From an uncultured Microbacterium sp. (lineage in GTDB: Bacteria; Actinomycetota; Actinomycetes; Actinomycetales; Microbacteriaceae), in contig NZ_CALBRW010000005.1 in the NCBI RefSeq assembly GCF_937927635.1, forward strand, positions 1 to 22,886: a DNA stretch of 22,886 bases. The letters run 5' to 3'. Both the position numbers and the translations under genes were made by a program. This document shows, one piece after another, positions 1 through 7,157 of the stretch. Each line of letters begins with the position of its first letter. Positions within the stretch are counted from its first letter, which is position 1. Under the pieces are notes generated by a model, which worked only from the letters and a program-made list of their open reading frames with translations, ran no database searches and was not told the origin of the DNA.

Positions 1-57
1 CTACTCGAAGCCGGAGGATTCAGACCCCACCTACACCCTTGATTCCGAAGAGCCGTT

Positions 58-368
58 ATGCCGAAGGAGATTGATCCCGTGCTCCGTGAGCGAGCTGTCA
101 GGCTGGTGCGCGATCACCGGGCCGAGTACCCGTCGACCGCGAAGGCGATCGCGGCCGTTGCCCGTCAGGAGGTGTGGGGGCGGAGTCGTTGCGACGGTGG
201 GTGATCCAGGCCGAGATCGATGCCGGTGACCGTGACGGACAGACCAGCGAAGAGCATGCCGAGATCCGCCGGCTGAAGGCAGAGAACAAGCGGCTGCGTG
301 AGGACGTCGCGATCCTGAAAGCGGCGACGACTTTCTTCGCGGGAGAACTCGACTCCCGCAACCGTTGA
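58..368 (+). pseudogene. IS3 orfA (HTH transposase subunit), frameshifted
   Basis: OrfA proteins of IS3 elements bind the terminal repeats through a helix-turn-helix and oligomerise through a leucine zipper. Reading from the ATG at 58 gives a normal start (MPKEIDPVLRERAVRLVRDH) and runs through the HTH region, but after ARQE near 170 the frame changes and hits a TGA near 202. The continuation (GVGAESLRRWVIQAEIDAG, then the coiled-coil AEIRRLKAENKRLREDVAIL) lies in the -1 frame up to the TGA at 366-368. One missing G in the GGAGGTGTGGGGG run near 169-180 explains this exactly. It overlaps orfB in the -1 relation used by IS3 for programmed frameshifting. Confidence 0.85.
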
Positions 369-370
369 TC

Positions 371-1344
371 ATGGGATTCATCGACCAGCTGAGGTCGGAA
401 GGTCACGCGGTCGAGTCGATCGTGCGGGTCCTGCGGGAGCAGGGCGTGCAGGTCGCCGCGCGCACCTACCGGGCCTGGCGGCAAGGTCGGGTGTCCGCCC
501 GGACCGTCACCGACGCGCTCGTCGAAGGCGCCGTCCGTGATGTCGCCTGGCGCGTCGAGGAGCTTGCTGATGGGACGACACGCCGCAGGATGACGCCCGA
601 GGGCCTGTATGGGCGCAAGAAGATGACGGCGCTCATCCGCCGCACCGCAATCGGGGACGTCTCTCGTGGGGCGGTGGACCGGGCGATGCGGGCGCTGGGT
701 CTTGTCGGGATCACGCGGGCGAAGGCGATCCGCACCACGATCCCCGGCAAAGACGGTGTGCGTGCCGGGGACCTGCTGAACCGGGACTTCACCGCGCCCC
801 GGCCCGATCACACCTGGGTGACGGACTTCACCTACGTCCGCACCTGGGCGGGCTGGGTGTATGTCGCGTTCATCCTCGACGTCTTCTCGCAACGCATCGT
901 GGCCTGGCACGCGCAGACCACCAAGCACACCGATCTGGTCATGATCCCGCTGCGGATGGCGCTGTGGGAACGCGACCGTCAAGGGCACCCCGTCGGGCCC
1001 GGACAACTGCGGCATCACTCCGATGCGGGTCTCAATACACGTCGATTGTGCTGACCGAGCACCTCGCGCTCGAGGGCATCTCCCCGTCGATCGGATCGGT
1101 CGGCGACGCGTACGATAACGCCCTCATGGAGACGATCAACGGGCTCTACAAAGCCGAATGCGTGCGCACCACGATCTTCCACGACGGCCCGTACAAGACC
1201 GTCGCGGACGTCGAGTACGCGACGGCCGGCTGGGTCGACTGGTACAACCACCGCCGCCTCCACGGTAGCCTCGGAATGGTCAGCCCCGACGAATACGAGG
1301 CCGCCTACTACGCAGCCCTCGCCCGAGAGCCGCTCCCCACATAG
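371..1344 (+). pseudogene. IS3 orfB (DDE integrase), frameshifted
   Basis: This is the catalytic half of an IS3 transposase. An N-terminal HTH_21-like region (GLYGRKKMTALIRR) is followed by an RNase H-fold integrase core. The first catalytic Asp is in WVTDFTYVRT, the second in HHSDAG, and the Glu in GDAYDNALMETINGLYKAE. The frame breaks just after the second Asp, near 1030: the HHSDAG codons are followed by an out-of-frame tail ending at 1054, while SQYTSIVLTEHLALEGISPS continues in the -1 frame to the TAG at 1342-1344. One missing base restores a full-length protein. The start may be the ATG at 371 or a TTG at 365; in the intact element most orfB would be made as an OrfAB fusion. Confidence 0.88.
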
Positions 1345-1348
1345 AAGC

Positions 1349-1371
1349 GGCACAGAACCTGGGACGGTTCA
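1349..1371 (+). repeat. Right terminal end of the IS3 element
   Basis: This 23-bp stretch ends in GGACGGTTCA; read inward on the other strand it begins TGAACCGTCCCAGG, the form expected of an IS3-family terminal inverted repeat. It starts 4 bp after the orfB stop. The IS256 frame resumes immediately beyond it. The partner repeat is not in the window. Confidence 0.6.
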
Positions 1372-2554
1372 GGTAGCGGCGTTCGCCGTATTGCCATTCC
1401 TCGTGCTGCTCTTGCAGGACGGCGCCGATCAGTCGGGTCACGCTGTCGCGGTCGGGGAAGATCTGGACGACGTCGGCGCGGCGTTTGATCTCCCGATTCA
1501 GGCGTTCAATGGGGTTGTTCGACCAGACTTTCTGCCAGTGCTCGCGGGGCAGGGCGGCGAACCCGGTCAGGTCGGTCTCAGTGGTCTCGAGCATGGTCGC
1601 GATCTCGGGGAACGACCCGCGCAGGCTCTCCACGACCTGCCGGTATTGGCCGGTCACGGCCTCGGTGGTGGTCTGCGCGAAGATCGTGGAGATCAACGCG
1701 TTGACGGGCTTTGAACGTGCCGAGCCCAGACGCTGCGTGACGTTGCGGGCGAAATGGACGCGGCAGCGTTGCCAGCCCGCTCCGGGCAGGATCGCTTTCA
1801 CCGCAGCCTTTATACCGGCGTGCGCGTCACTGGTGACCAGGGTCACCCCGAGCGGGTCAGCATCGGTCGCAACCTTCAGGCCGCGCTCGCGCAACGAGCG
1901 GAGGAACTCGGTCCAGAAGTCAGTGGTCTCCGCATCTCCGAGCGCCATCCCGAGGATCTCCCGCCGGCCCTCGCCGGAGACGCCGGTCGCGACGACGAGC
2001 GCTTGGGATACGACCCGCCCGCGGACACGGACGTCGAGATAGGTCGCGTCGAGGAACAGGTAAGGGAACCAGGTGTGCTCGATCCGCCGGGAAAGAAACT
2101 CGTGCACCTGCTCGTCGATCTCGGAGCAGATCCGGGACACGCTCGAGCGGGAGATGCCGTTGTCGTTGCCCAGCGCACGCACGAGCTGGTCGACCTTCCT
2201 CGTGGACACCCCGTCGATCCAGGCCTGGCAGATCACCGCGTAGAGGGCTTTGTCGACCCGACGGCGCGGGGTGAGCAGGCTCGGGAAGAACGATCCCTCC
2301 CGCAGCTTCGGGATAGCGAGATCGACTTCCCCGGCTGGTGCCGCGAGGGTCTTCGGGCGGGTGCCGTTGCGACGCGTGGTCCGCTCCCTCGTACGCTCGT
2401 AACGGCCGGCGCCGATCTTCGACGCCGCTTCCGCGTCGACGAGGTCTTGCAGGCCGGCCTGCAGCATCCGCCGGAACACGTCGGAGTGCGCGAGGTCCGC
2501 GTCGGTGAGGACTTCGGAAATCAGGGTCGTCAAGGCAGACTGGTTCTGGGTCAT
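1372..2554 (-). pseudogene. IS256-family (Mutator-type) transposase, C-terminus replaced
   Basis: The protein starts MTQNQSALTTLISEVLTDAD and contains the IS256 hallmarks: the zinc-less N-terminal basic region (RRNGTRPKTL), the first catalytic Asp in LFLDATYLD, the second in LVTSDAHAGIK, the C..H signature in WQRCRVHFARN, and the catalytic Glu in NNPIERLNREIKRRADVVQIFP. About 395 native residues are present, ending at GERRY. From there the open frame runs on into the IS3 right end and finishes at 1280 with about 30 foreign residues. The family is usually 390-420 aa, so only a short C-terminal tail is missing, but the element has also lost one end. Activity in cis is therefore unlikely; action in trans is possible. 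Confidence 0.9.
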
Positions 2555-2690
2555 CGTGGGATCTCTTCTTTGCTTCTTGCCGGAAACAACAGGTCATCCC
2601 ACGGTGGCCCTCCACCGTCTACGACGGCGATGACCCCGCGGGAAATGACACCACGCTACGGGACGCACCCACGAGTGGTGGACACTAGAA
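1372..2690 (-). mobile_element. IS256-family insertion sequence, 3' part lost to the IS3 insertion
   Basis: A Mutator-type transposase gene fills this stretch on the reverse strand. Its 3' end and right terminal repeat have been displaced beyond the IS3 element. The upstream end is approximate: about 135 bp lie between the transposase start at 2554 and the GTGGTGGACACT sequence at 2678-2689, which I take as the likely outer end. Without the second end the terminal inverted repeat cannot be confirmed. Confidence 0.7.
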
Positions 2691-2787
2691 TTTCCAGCGA
2701 GGGATGCAGGCGCGATCAGGTCTCACGAAACGGCTGCAAGTTCGCAGAAGCCCCTGATACAGCGAACTCTTGATCGAAGGGAGCCGC

Positions 2788-3360
2788 ATGCCGAAGCTGA
2801 TGATCGTGGTCGCAAGCGTCAGGGAGGGCCGGATCGGCCTGCCGATCGCCGAGTGGGTTCGGAACGAGGTGGAGAAGCACGGCGGATTCGAGATCGACTG
2901 GGCGGATCTGAAGGAGATCGCCTTGCCGCTGATGACCGAGCCGAACCACCCCAAGCTGCACAAGTACACCCAGGCCTCGACCATCGCCTGGAGCGAACGG
3001 GTGGCCGCAGCCGACGCATTCGTGTTCGTGCAGCCGGAGTACAACTTCAGCTACTCCCCCGTTCTGAAGAACGCGCTCGATCACCTGCATCAGGAGTGGT
3101 GGCGCAAGCCACTGGGCACTGTCAGCTACGGGGGGATCTCGGGCGGCACCCGCGGAACCACGGCGTTGCGCGTGCCGGAGATGGCGCTGGGCCTGGTGCC
3201 GACCACCGCCAACGTCGAGCTGGCGTGGGCGGTCAAGCAGGTCGAGGACGGCGAGTTCACGCCCCGTGATTCGCAGCAGTCGCTGCTGCAGGCCATGCTC
3301 ACCGAGCTGCTCGAGCTCGACGGCGCCCTCGCGCCGCTGCGCGCCGCCCGCAGGCACTGA
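2788..3360 (+). CDS. NAD(P)H-dependent FMN reductase-family flavoprotein
   Basis: A 190-aa single-domain flavodoxin-like protein of the NADPH_FMN_red family (SsuE/ChrR/azoreductase type), which reduces FMN, quinones or related acceptors with NAD(P)H in the cytosol. The N-terminal strand-loop MIVVASVREGRIG holds the phosphate-binding S-x-R-x-x-R pattern (S10, R12, R15). The second family motif is PEYNFSYSPVLKNALD near residue 80, followed by a glycine-rich SYGGISGGTRG loop that contacts the flavin. The ATG at 2788 is preferred over an in-frame TTG at 2770 because GAAGGGA sits just upstream of it. It stands alone between the IS256 remnant and the convergent toxin gene. ArsH belongs to the same superfamily, but the ars locus is 15 kb away and I see no reason to link them. 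Confidence 0.85.
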   Translation: MPKLMIVVASVREGRIGLPIAEWVRNEVEKHGGFEIDWADLKEIALPLMTEPNHPKLHKYTQASTIAWSERVAAADAFVFVQPEYNFSYSPVLKNALDHLHQEWWRKPLGTVSYGGISGGTRGTTALRVPEMALGLVPTTANVELAWAVKQVEDGEFTPRDSQQSLLQAMLTELLELDGALAPLRAARRH

Positions 3361-3370
3361 CCAGGAATCG

Positions 3371-3388
3371 GGCGGGCACGCCCGCCAG
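3371..3388. repeat. 18-bp direct repeat, copy 1 (also a GC hairpin)
   Basis: GGCGGGCACGCCCGCCAG occurs here and again, identical and in the same orientation, at 4076-4093. The two copies bracket the toxin-antitoxin module. The first 16 bases form a palindrome with 7-bp arms, so this copy may also act as a terminator between the convergent reductase and toxin genes. No T-tract follows. Confidence 0.7.
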
Positions 3389-3389
3389 A

Positions 3390-3785
3390 TCAGGAGGACA
3401 GGATGTCGACGGCGAGCCCGTGCGATGCCGCCGCCAGCCGCCTGTCATTGGTCCACAGCTGCTCGCAGCCGGTCAGCTGGGCGGCCGCGAGATGCACGGC
3501 ATCCGGGGTCCTGATGCCGAAATCCGCACGCAGCTCTGCCGCCCTCACGAACATGTCCGCGCTCAGCTCGATGTGCTCGAGACGCTCGAACATCTCGAGA
3601 TACCTGGACTCCAACTCCCTGTTCTTCTCACGCAAAGGACCCACCAGGCATTCTGGGATCGCCATCGCACTCGTCGCCAGCGAACCTGTGGCGCCTGCCA
3701 TGGCCCTGCGGACCGTGTCGCCGCGAGCACCGCTGTCCTCCATCGCGTAGATGAGCATGCACGCATCCAGGTAGATCAGTCCCAT
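3390..3785 (-). CDS. vapC: PIN-domain ribonuclease toxin (VapC-like)
   Basis: A 131-aa PIN-domain protein, the expected length for a VapC toxin, which cleaves specific RNAs using Mg2+ when not held by its antitoxin. The acidic active-site set is visible: D7 in MGLIYLDACM, E45 in AIPECLVG, D95 in RTPDAVHLAAA and D114 in WTNDRRLAAA. The ATG at 3785 is chosen because it lies inside the end of the antitoxin gene (10-nt overlap) and opens directly on the conserved first strand; the frame is open further upstream but would run through the antitoxin. Co-transcribed with, and translationally coupled to, the upstream antitoxin. No site is visibly damaged, so the toxin is probably active. Confidence 0.9.
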   Translation of the reverse strand: MGLIYLDACMLIYAMEDSGARGDTVRRAMAGATGSLATSAMAIPECLVGPLREKNRELESRYLEMFERLEHIELSADMFVRAAELRADFGIRTPDAVHLAAAQLTGCEQLWTNDRRLAAASHGLAVDILSS

Positions 3786-4033
3786 GAATCGCGCTCCTGT
3801 GCGATCTGAGCGTCGAGTTCGGCCGGACTGCGCCGAAGCCGCTCCGGCAGCGGATCCGATGCGAGCCACTCCACGAGCGCGGGGCCGTTCAGCACGGCAT
3901 CCACCCGCCCGACCGGGACCATCTGGACCACGGGGACACCTCGATTCGTGATCACCACTTCGATCCCCGACCGAGCATCGCTGATCAGGCGCGACAGGTT
4001 GTTGCGCGCGTCGAGCACGCTGTATGTGGACAT
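3776..4033 (-). CDS. vapB: Phd/YefM-type antitoxin of the VapBC pair
   Basis: An 85-aa antitoxin with an N-terminal Phd/YefM fold (MSTYSVLDARNNLSRLISDA, then VVITNRGVPVVQMVPV) that should dimerise and bind the operator. Its acidic, probably unstructured C-terminus (ELDAQIAQERDSWD) would wrap around the toxin. It comes first in the operon, and its last codons overlap the toxin start by 10 nt. A consensus-like promoter places the transcription start on, or next to, the A of its ATG, so the message is probably leaderless. Autoregulation by the TA complex through the TAGCCA/TGGCTA repeats in that promoter is an inference from the family. Confidence 0.88.
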   Translation of the reverse strand: MSTYSVLDARNNLSRLISDARSGIEVVITNRGVPVVQMVPVGRVDAVLNGPALVEWLASDPLPERLRRSPAELDAQIAQERDSWD

Positions 4034-4068
4034 GTAGCCATAATAGCCAAGTATCTGGCTAACATCAA
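4034..4068 (-). promoter_or_regulatory. Leaderless promoter and operator of the toxin-antitoxin operon
   Basis: On the reverse strand TTGATG (4068-4063) is followed after 17 bp by TATTAT (4045-4040) and then only GGCTAC before the antitoxin ATG, so transcription would start at the ATG itself. The spacer contains an inverted pair TAGCCA (4044-4049) and TGGCTA (4056-4061) six bases apart, plus a further TAGCCA at 4035-4040. Repressor bound there would cover the -10 element, as expected for TA autoregulation. Confidence 0.7.
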
Positions 4069-4072
4069 TGGG

Positions 4073-5113
4073 TCAGGCGGGCACGCCCGCCAGCAGCTCG
4101 GCGAACATCTCGGCGGCAGCGCCACCGCGCGCCAGAGGTGCGGACTGACCCAGCCACAGCGACTGCAGCTCACCCATCCCGCGCGGACCGGCCACGGCGC
4201 GGAAACGGCCGGTCAGCCAGTTCTGCGCCGGGAACGGAGCGATGGCACCGGATGCTTCGATCTCGCGCACCGCGCGATTCGGCGCACCGCGCGACAACCG
4301 CCCGCTCATCGCTCTGGTCAGCACCGAGCCGTCCGCAGCGGTCGAGCGGATCGCGGCCCGGTGAGGAGCGTTGGCCGCCGACTCCGTCGTCGCGAGGAAC
4401 GACGTGCCCACGTGCACGCCCGCGGCGCCCAGCGCGAACGCCGCCGCGACACCGCGCCGATCGGCGATGCCACCCGCGGCGATGACCGGCACATCCACGG
4501 CGTCGGCCACCTGCGGGACCAGCGACATCAGCCCGACCAGCGAGTCCTCCGCGGGCTTGAGGAACGACACCCGGTGCCCCGCCGCCTCGGAGCCCGTCGC
4601 GACCACGGCATCCACTCCGCCGTCGGCCAGCGCGACGGCCTCGGCGACGGTGGTCGCGGTGCCGATCACGCGGATGCCGCGACGATGAGCCTCCTCCACG
4701 ACTGACGCCGACGGCACGCCGAACACGACGCTCAGCACCGCGGGCGCGGCCTCCCAGATCGCCTCCAGCTGCTCGTCGAGCGACGGCAGGTACCGATCCG
4801 GTCGTGGCGGGCGCTCGATGCCGACCTCGGCGAAGAACGCATCCAGAGCTGCCGCGTAGCCCTCGTGCTCCGACCCGGGCCGCACCTCATCGCCGGTGGG
4901 CAGCCAGATGTTCAGCGCGAAAGGAGCGCTCGTCGCCTCGCGCAGTGCGGCGACGGTCGTGCGAATCCGCTCCCCGTCGTAGCCGTACAGCCCGTACGAC
5001 CCCAGCCCGCCGGCGTCACTGACGGCCGCGGTGAGGGCCACCGACGACAGCCCGCCGAAGGGCGCCAGGATGATCGGATGCCGGATGCCGAGCAGCTCGC
5101 GAAGATCAGTCAT
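4073..5113 (-). CDS. Nitronate monooxygenase / 2-nitropropane dioxygenase-family protein
   Basis: A 346-aa FMN-dependent TIM-barrel enzyme of the NMO/FabK superfamily. The N-terminus (LGIRHPIILAPFGGLSSVALTAAVSDAGGLGSYG) is the typical first-strand FMN site. SEAAGHR near the middle corresponds to the GSEAGGH motif carrying the catalytic His, and VIAAGGIADRRGVAAAFALGAAGVHVGTSFLAT is the phosphate-binding loop. The likely role is oxidative detoxification of nitronates such as propionate-3-nitronate, but FabK-type reductases look similar. The ATG at 5113 is chosen because it opens on the conserved MTDLRELLGIRHP; the frame is open further upstream with no family similarity. A TAGCCT hexamer lies 7 nt upstream of this ATG. 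The last six codons lie in the 18-bp repeat, and the stop codon comes directly after it on the toxin-module side. Confidence 0.85.
   Translation of the reverse strand: MTDLRELLGIRHPIILAPFGGLSSVALTAAVSDAGGLGSYGLYGYDGERIRTTVAALREATSAPFALNIWLPTGDEVRPGSEHEGYAAALDAFFAEVGIERPPRPDRYLPSLDEQLEAIWEAAPAVLSVVFGVPSASVVEEAHRRGIRVIGTATTVAEAVALADGGVDAVVATGSEAAGHRVSFLKPAEDSLVGLMSLVPQVADAVDVPVIAAGGIADRRGVAAAFALGAAGVHVGTSFLATTESAANAPHRAAIRSTAADGSVLTRAMSGRLSRGAPNRAVREIEASGAIAPFPAQNWLTGRFRAVAGPRGMGELQSLWLGQSAPLARGGAAAEMFAELLAGVPA
4076..4093. repeat. 18-bp direct repeat, copy 2, inside the 3' end of the nitronate monooxygenase gene
   Basis: Identical to 3371-3388. It encodes the last six residues (LAGVPA) of the monooxygenase immediately before its stop. 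Together the copies flank a 687-bp stretch holding only the toxin-antitoxin module, resembling the duplicated end of a target gene left by site-specific insertion. Confidence 0.7.
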
Positions 5114-5339
5114 GGCACCGAGGCTACGCCGCATGCATCCACGACGGCCCGGTCGTCCAGCCCGAGGGTCAGCGAGGGTCGCTGACGGGCACGTACAGCT
5201 CGTTCGAGATGCCCGCCGCGCCGCGCGCCGCGCGATGCCCGCCGCACCCGCGCCCCGACGCCCACGCCGCGGAAACCGGGATAGATTCCTCACGAGCCCG
5301 CCGTTCTCCAGCGGATCGGGCAACGCTCCAGGAGGACCC

Positions 5340-5390
5340 GTGCATCGTTCAACCCAGCCCCATCTCGTCCGCGATCGCGATCGACGCTGA
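5340..5390 (+). other. Possible 16-codon upstream ORF before the first DUF7882 gene
   Basis: The 284-bp stretch 5114-5397 has no clear gene. It does contain a very good Shine-Dalgarno (AGGAGGA, 5330-5336) followed by a GTG at 5340. That start opens a 16-codon frame (VHRSTQPHLVRDRDRR) ending in TGA at 5388-5390, seven bases before the ATG of the next gene. The next gene has no Shine-Dalgarno of its own at its conserved start, so coupling through this short ORF is plausible. No other structure was seen in the stretch. Confidence 0.35.
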
Positions 5391-5397
5391 GCCGGCG

Positions 5398-5718
5398 ATG
5401 GGAAGCCTGTTCTACGGAGACGCCGTCCACCCGATCCACATCGAGGACCGCGCTCTCGCTCATCTCAAGGTGGTCATCGCCACCAAGCTGCGCCGCAACG
5501 AGAGCTTCACCCTGTCGTGGAAGCACCCCGAAGGCATCGACTCCGGACGCAGCACCATCTGGCTGCATCCATCCATCCCCCTGAGGTTCGTGTTCGACGA
5601 GCCCGAGGCGCCGCCGCTGAGCCGAAAGTGGATCGAGGAGCTCGCGCACTCCGCGAACACCAGCGGCGGCATCGCCCTCATCGACGAGCACGTGGAGAGC
5701 CCGCCCACGGACTCGTGA
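5398..5718 (+). CDS. DUF7882-family small protein, paralogue 1
   Basis: A 106-aa soluble protein of unknown function belonging to the short Microbacteriaceae family that I recall as DUF7882; older records sometimes call it ATP-dependent DNA ligase, without any ligase motif being present. The start at MGSLFYG is fixed by alignment with the two other copies in this window. The block IEDRALAHLKVVIATKLRR is identical to that in the copy at 7802, and the later SGRSTIWLHPSIPLRFVF and ELAHSANTSGGI blocks are nearly so. The family is probably a small beta-rich fold. Convergent with the hypothetical gene at 5722. No function can be given. Confidence 0.75.
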   Translation: MGSLFYGDAVHPIHIEDRALAHLKVVIATKLRRNESFTLSWKHPEGIDSGRSTIWLHPSIPLRFVFDEPEAPPLSRKWIEELAHSANTSGGIALIDEHVESPPTDS

Positions 5719-5721
5719 TGG

Positions 5722-6033
5722 TCACCTCGGCGGCAGGTGGCGGATCGGCGACGGCGCGCGCGAACGATCGGCTGCCGCGATGATCGCCTCGTCGAGGGCA
5801 TCCAGCATGTGCTTGACGTCACGGAACCGCGTCACGCGCGGGCACGGTCTGCGCAGCCACAGCACATCGAGACTCCCGGTGCTGTTGCGCTCCACGTAGG
5901 CGATCAGGCAGTCCGCGTCGCCCTGCCGACGCGCGCGGTCGCACACCCGCCAGCTGTCGTGGCCGAGCGGTGTCAGCTCCCAGTCGCCACGCGGCACGGG
6001 CGCGCTCGGACGGTCGGAGAGCGTGGTGCTCAT
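5722..6033 (-). CDS. Hypothetical protein downstream of the SDR
   Basis: A 103-aa protein that I do not recognise. Its core (GDWELTPLGHDSWRVCDRARRQGDADCLIAYVERNSTG, then LDVLWLRRPCPRVTRFRDVKHMLDALDEAII) looks like a small alpha/beta domain with paired Trp/Cys positions and no membrane segment or signal peptide. Its ATG overlaps the stop of the SDR gene by four bases (ATGA), so it is almost certainly co-transcribed and coupled, and it falls under the SDR's box-containing promoter. The arginine-rich C-terminus (PSPIRHLPPR) is probably disordered. Confidence 0.7.
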   Translation of the reverse strand: MSTTLSDRPSAPVPRGDWELTPLGHDSWRVCDRARRQGDADCLIAYVERNSTGSLDVLWLRRPCPRVTRFRDVKHMLDALDEAIIAAADRSRAPSPIRHLPPR

Positions 6034-6917
6034 AGCGCCTTCCCCCCTGTCACGGGCAGCACGGCACCGGAGACGTAGGTCGTCGCCTCATCCGAGGCCA
6101 GGTACACATATGCTCCGGCGAGTTCGGAAGGCTGCGCGGGTCGGCCCAGGGGCGTGTCCCGTCCGAAGCTCTTCAGCTTCTCGGCGCTCCAGCCCGTCGC
6201 GGGGATGAGCGGGGTCCAGACCGGCCCTGGTGCGACCGTGTTCACGCGGATGCCGCGCGGGCCGGCCTCCTCGGCGAGCGCCTTCACGAACGCGACCAGC
6301 GCCGCCTTCGTCATCGCGTAGTCGATCAGTCCCGGCGAGGGCTGAAACGCCTGGATCGATGAGGTGACGATGATGCTGGCGCTGGGTTCCAGATCCGGGT
6401 ACGCCGCGCGGGCGGTGACCATGGTCCCCAGCAGGTTCGTCTCGAACACGCTGCGGATGTCATCGGTGCGGAGCTCGCCGAAGTCGTCGATGTCGTGCTG
6501 GAATGCGGCGTTGAGCACGAGGATGTCCAGGCCGCCGAGCCCTTCTCGGGTTCGCGACACGACATCCGTCGCGAACTGCTCGTCCCGCAGATCGCCTGCG
6601 ATGCTCACCGCGGTCCTGCCCTCGCGACGCACAGCCTCGAGCGTGTCGTCCGCGTCGCCCTGCTCATCCGGGAGATGCGCGATGGCGACGTCCGCGCCCT
6701 CTCGCGCGAAGGCGATGGCGACGGCCCGCCCGATGCCCGAATCCCCTCCGGTGATCAGCGCGTGGCGACCGCGCAGCCGATCATGCCCGACGTACTCGGT
6801 CTCGCCGTGGTCGGGCTCGGGCTCGGTCTCCTCCGTGCTGCCCGGCTGGTCCTGCTCCTGGGATGGTAACGGCTCATCCCGGAACTCCTCGCGAGGATCC
6901 CTCATGCTGTCGCTCAT
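6030..6917 (-). CDS. SDR-family oxidoreductase, general-stress (YghA/YdaD) type
   Basis: A 295-aa classical short-chain dehydrogenase with an acidic, hydrophilic N-terminal extension of about 45 residues, characteristic of the YghA/YdaD (Gsp39) subfamily. The coenzyme loop TGGDSGIG is at 56-63, the structural Asn in LNAA near 136, and the catalytic residues are S187 (VTSSIQA), Y200 and K204 (YAMTK). PG-x-V-x-T near PGPVWTP and the C-terminal YVSGAVLPVTGG complete the fold. The enzyme is probably NADP(H)-dependent with an unknown aldehyde, ketone or alcohol substrate; the Bacillus relative belongs to the general stress regulon. A good GAGAGGGAGA ribosome site precedes the ATG. It heads a two-gene unit driven by a GTCAACCCCCT-box promoter. 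Confidence 0.88.
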   Translation of the reverse strand: MSDSMRDPREEFRDEPLPSQEQDQPGSTEETEPEPDHGETEYVGHDRLRGRHALITGGDSGIGRAVAIAFAREGADVAIAHLPDEQGDADDTLEAVRREGRTAVSIAGDLRDEQFATDVVSRTREGLGGLDILVLNAAFQHDIDDFGELRTDDIRSVFETNLLGTMVTARAAYPDLEPSASIIVTSSIQAFQPSPGLIDYAMTKAALVAFVKALAEEAGPRGIRVNTVAPGPVWTPLIPATGWSAEKLKSFGRDTPLGRPAQPSELAGAYVYLASDEATTYVSGAVLPVTGGKAL

Positions 6918-6947
6918 CGCGTCTCCCTCTCTGGACTGTGTGAGATG

Positions 6948-6986
6948 ACAGTCGCACGGCGCCGGCTCCCGACCCAGGGGGTTGAC
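6948..6986 (-). promoter_or_regulatory. GTCAA-box promoter of the SDR unit
   Basis: On the reverse strand GTCAACCCCCT (6986-6976) is followed 22 bp later by GACTGT (6953-6948) as a -10-like hexamer. This puts the inferred start near 6941, about 24 nt before the ATG. The box would occupy -45 to -35. Box and spacing match four other promoters in this window. Confidence 0.6.
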
Positions 6987-7042
6987 AGTCGCAGCCGCGG
7001 CCTTCAGCGCGCGGGGGCGCCCTACGCGTGCGCGAGGGACGT

Positions 7043-7081
7043 GTCAACGGGCATCCGCAGCCCTCGCGCGTGGCGCACAGT
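7043..7081 (+). promoter_or_regulatory. GTCAA-box promoter of the acidic small-protein gene
   Basis: GTCAACGGGCA (7043-7053) precedes CACAGT (7076-7081) by 22 bp, the same geometry as the divergent SDR promoter. The inferred start near 7088 gives a 25-nt leader with a strong AGGAAGGAG ribosome site. The intergenic stretch 6918-7112 holds only these two back-to-back promoters. Confidence 0.55.
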
Positions 7082-7112
7082 GGACGACACGCACACGGAG
7101 GAAGGAGATCTC

Positions 7113-7157
7113 ATGTCGGACCCACGAGATGTTCCGGACGAGGAGGGGACGCCATGA
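7113..7157 (+). CDS. 14-residue micro-ORF leading the acidic protein gene
   Basis: ATG at 7113 with an excellent Shine-Dalgarno (AGGAAGGAG) opens MSDPRDVPDEEGTP and stops at 7157, overlapping the next ATG as ATGA. It is either a real leader peptide coupling translation of the following gene, or the 5' part of one gene split by a stop or frameshift. Both pieces are acidic and similar in composition, which leaves the second option open. Confidence 0.45.
   Translation: MSDPRDVPDEEGTP

Larger units (their letters stand above)
1..1371 (+). mobile_element. IS3-family insertion sequence, left end outside window, decayed
   Basis: The stretch carries the two-ORF arrangement of IS3 elements: a small HTH/leucine-zipper orfA followed in the -1 frame by a DDE-integrase orfB. 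The right boundary is set at 1371, because the reverse-strand IS256 transposase reading frame stops being IS256-like exactly there and the last bases end in the TCA typical of IS3-family right ends. I cannot see a matching TGA-type left end within the first 57 bases, so the left terminus is probably just outside the window. Each ORF has a one-base deletion, so the copy is likely immobile. Confidence 0.85.

Noticed and set aside
1754..2773. 339-aa forward frame across the IS256 element
   Set aside because: Antisense to a transposase with intact DDE motifs; no recognisable protein features.
2770..2787. TTG start extending the FMN reductase by six residues
   Set aside because: The ATG at 2788 has a better placed ribosome site and begins directly at the first beta strand.
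2788..3360. Idea that the flavin reductase is ArsH of the arsenic system
   Set aside because: It belongs to the same superfamily, but is 15 kb from the ars genes, with no shared promoter motif, and is shorter than typical ArsH.
6982..6987. TTGACA on the forward strand, looking like a -35
   Set aside because: No acceptable -10 at 16-18 bp (the hexamer there is CAGCGC); it is the reverse side of the GTCAACCCCCT box serving the SDR gene.
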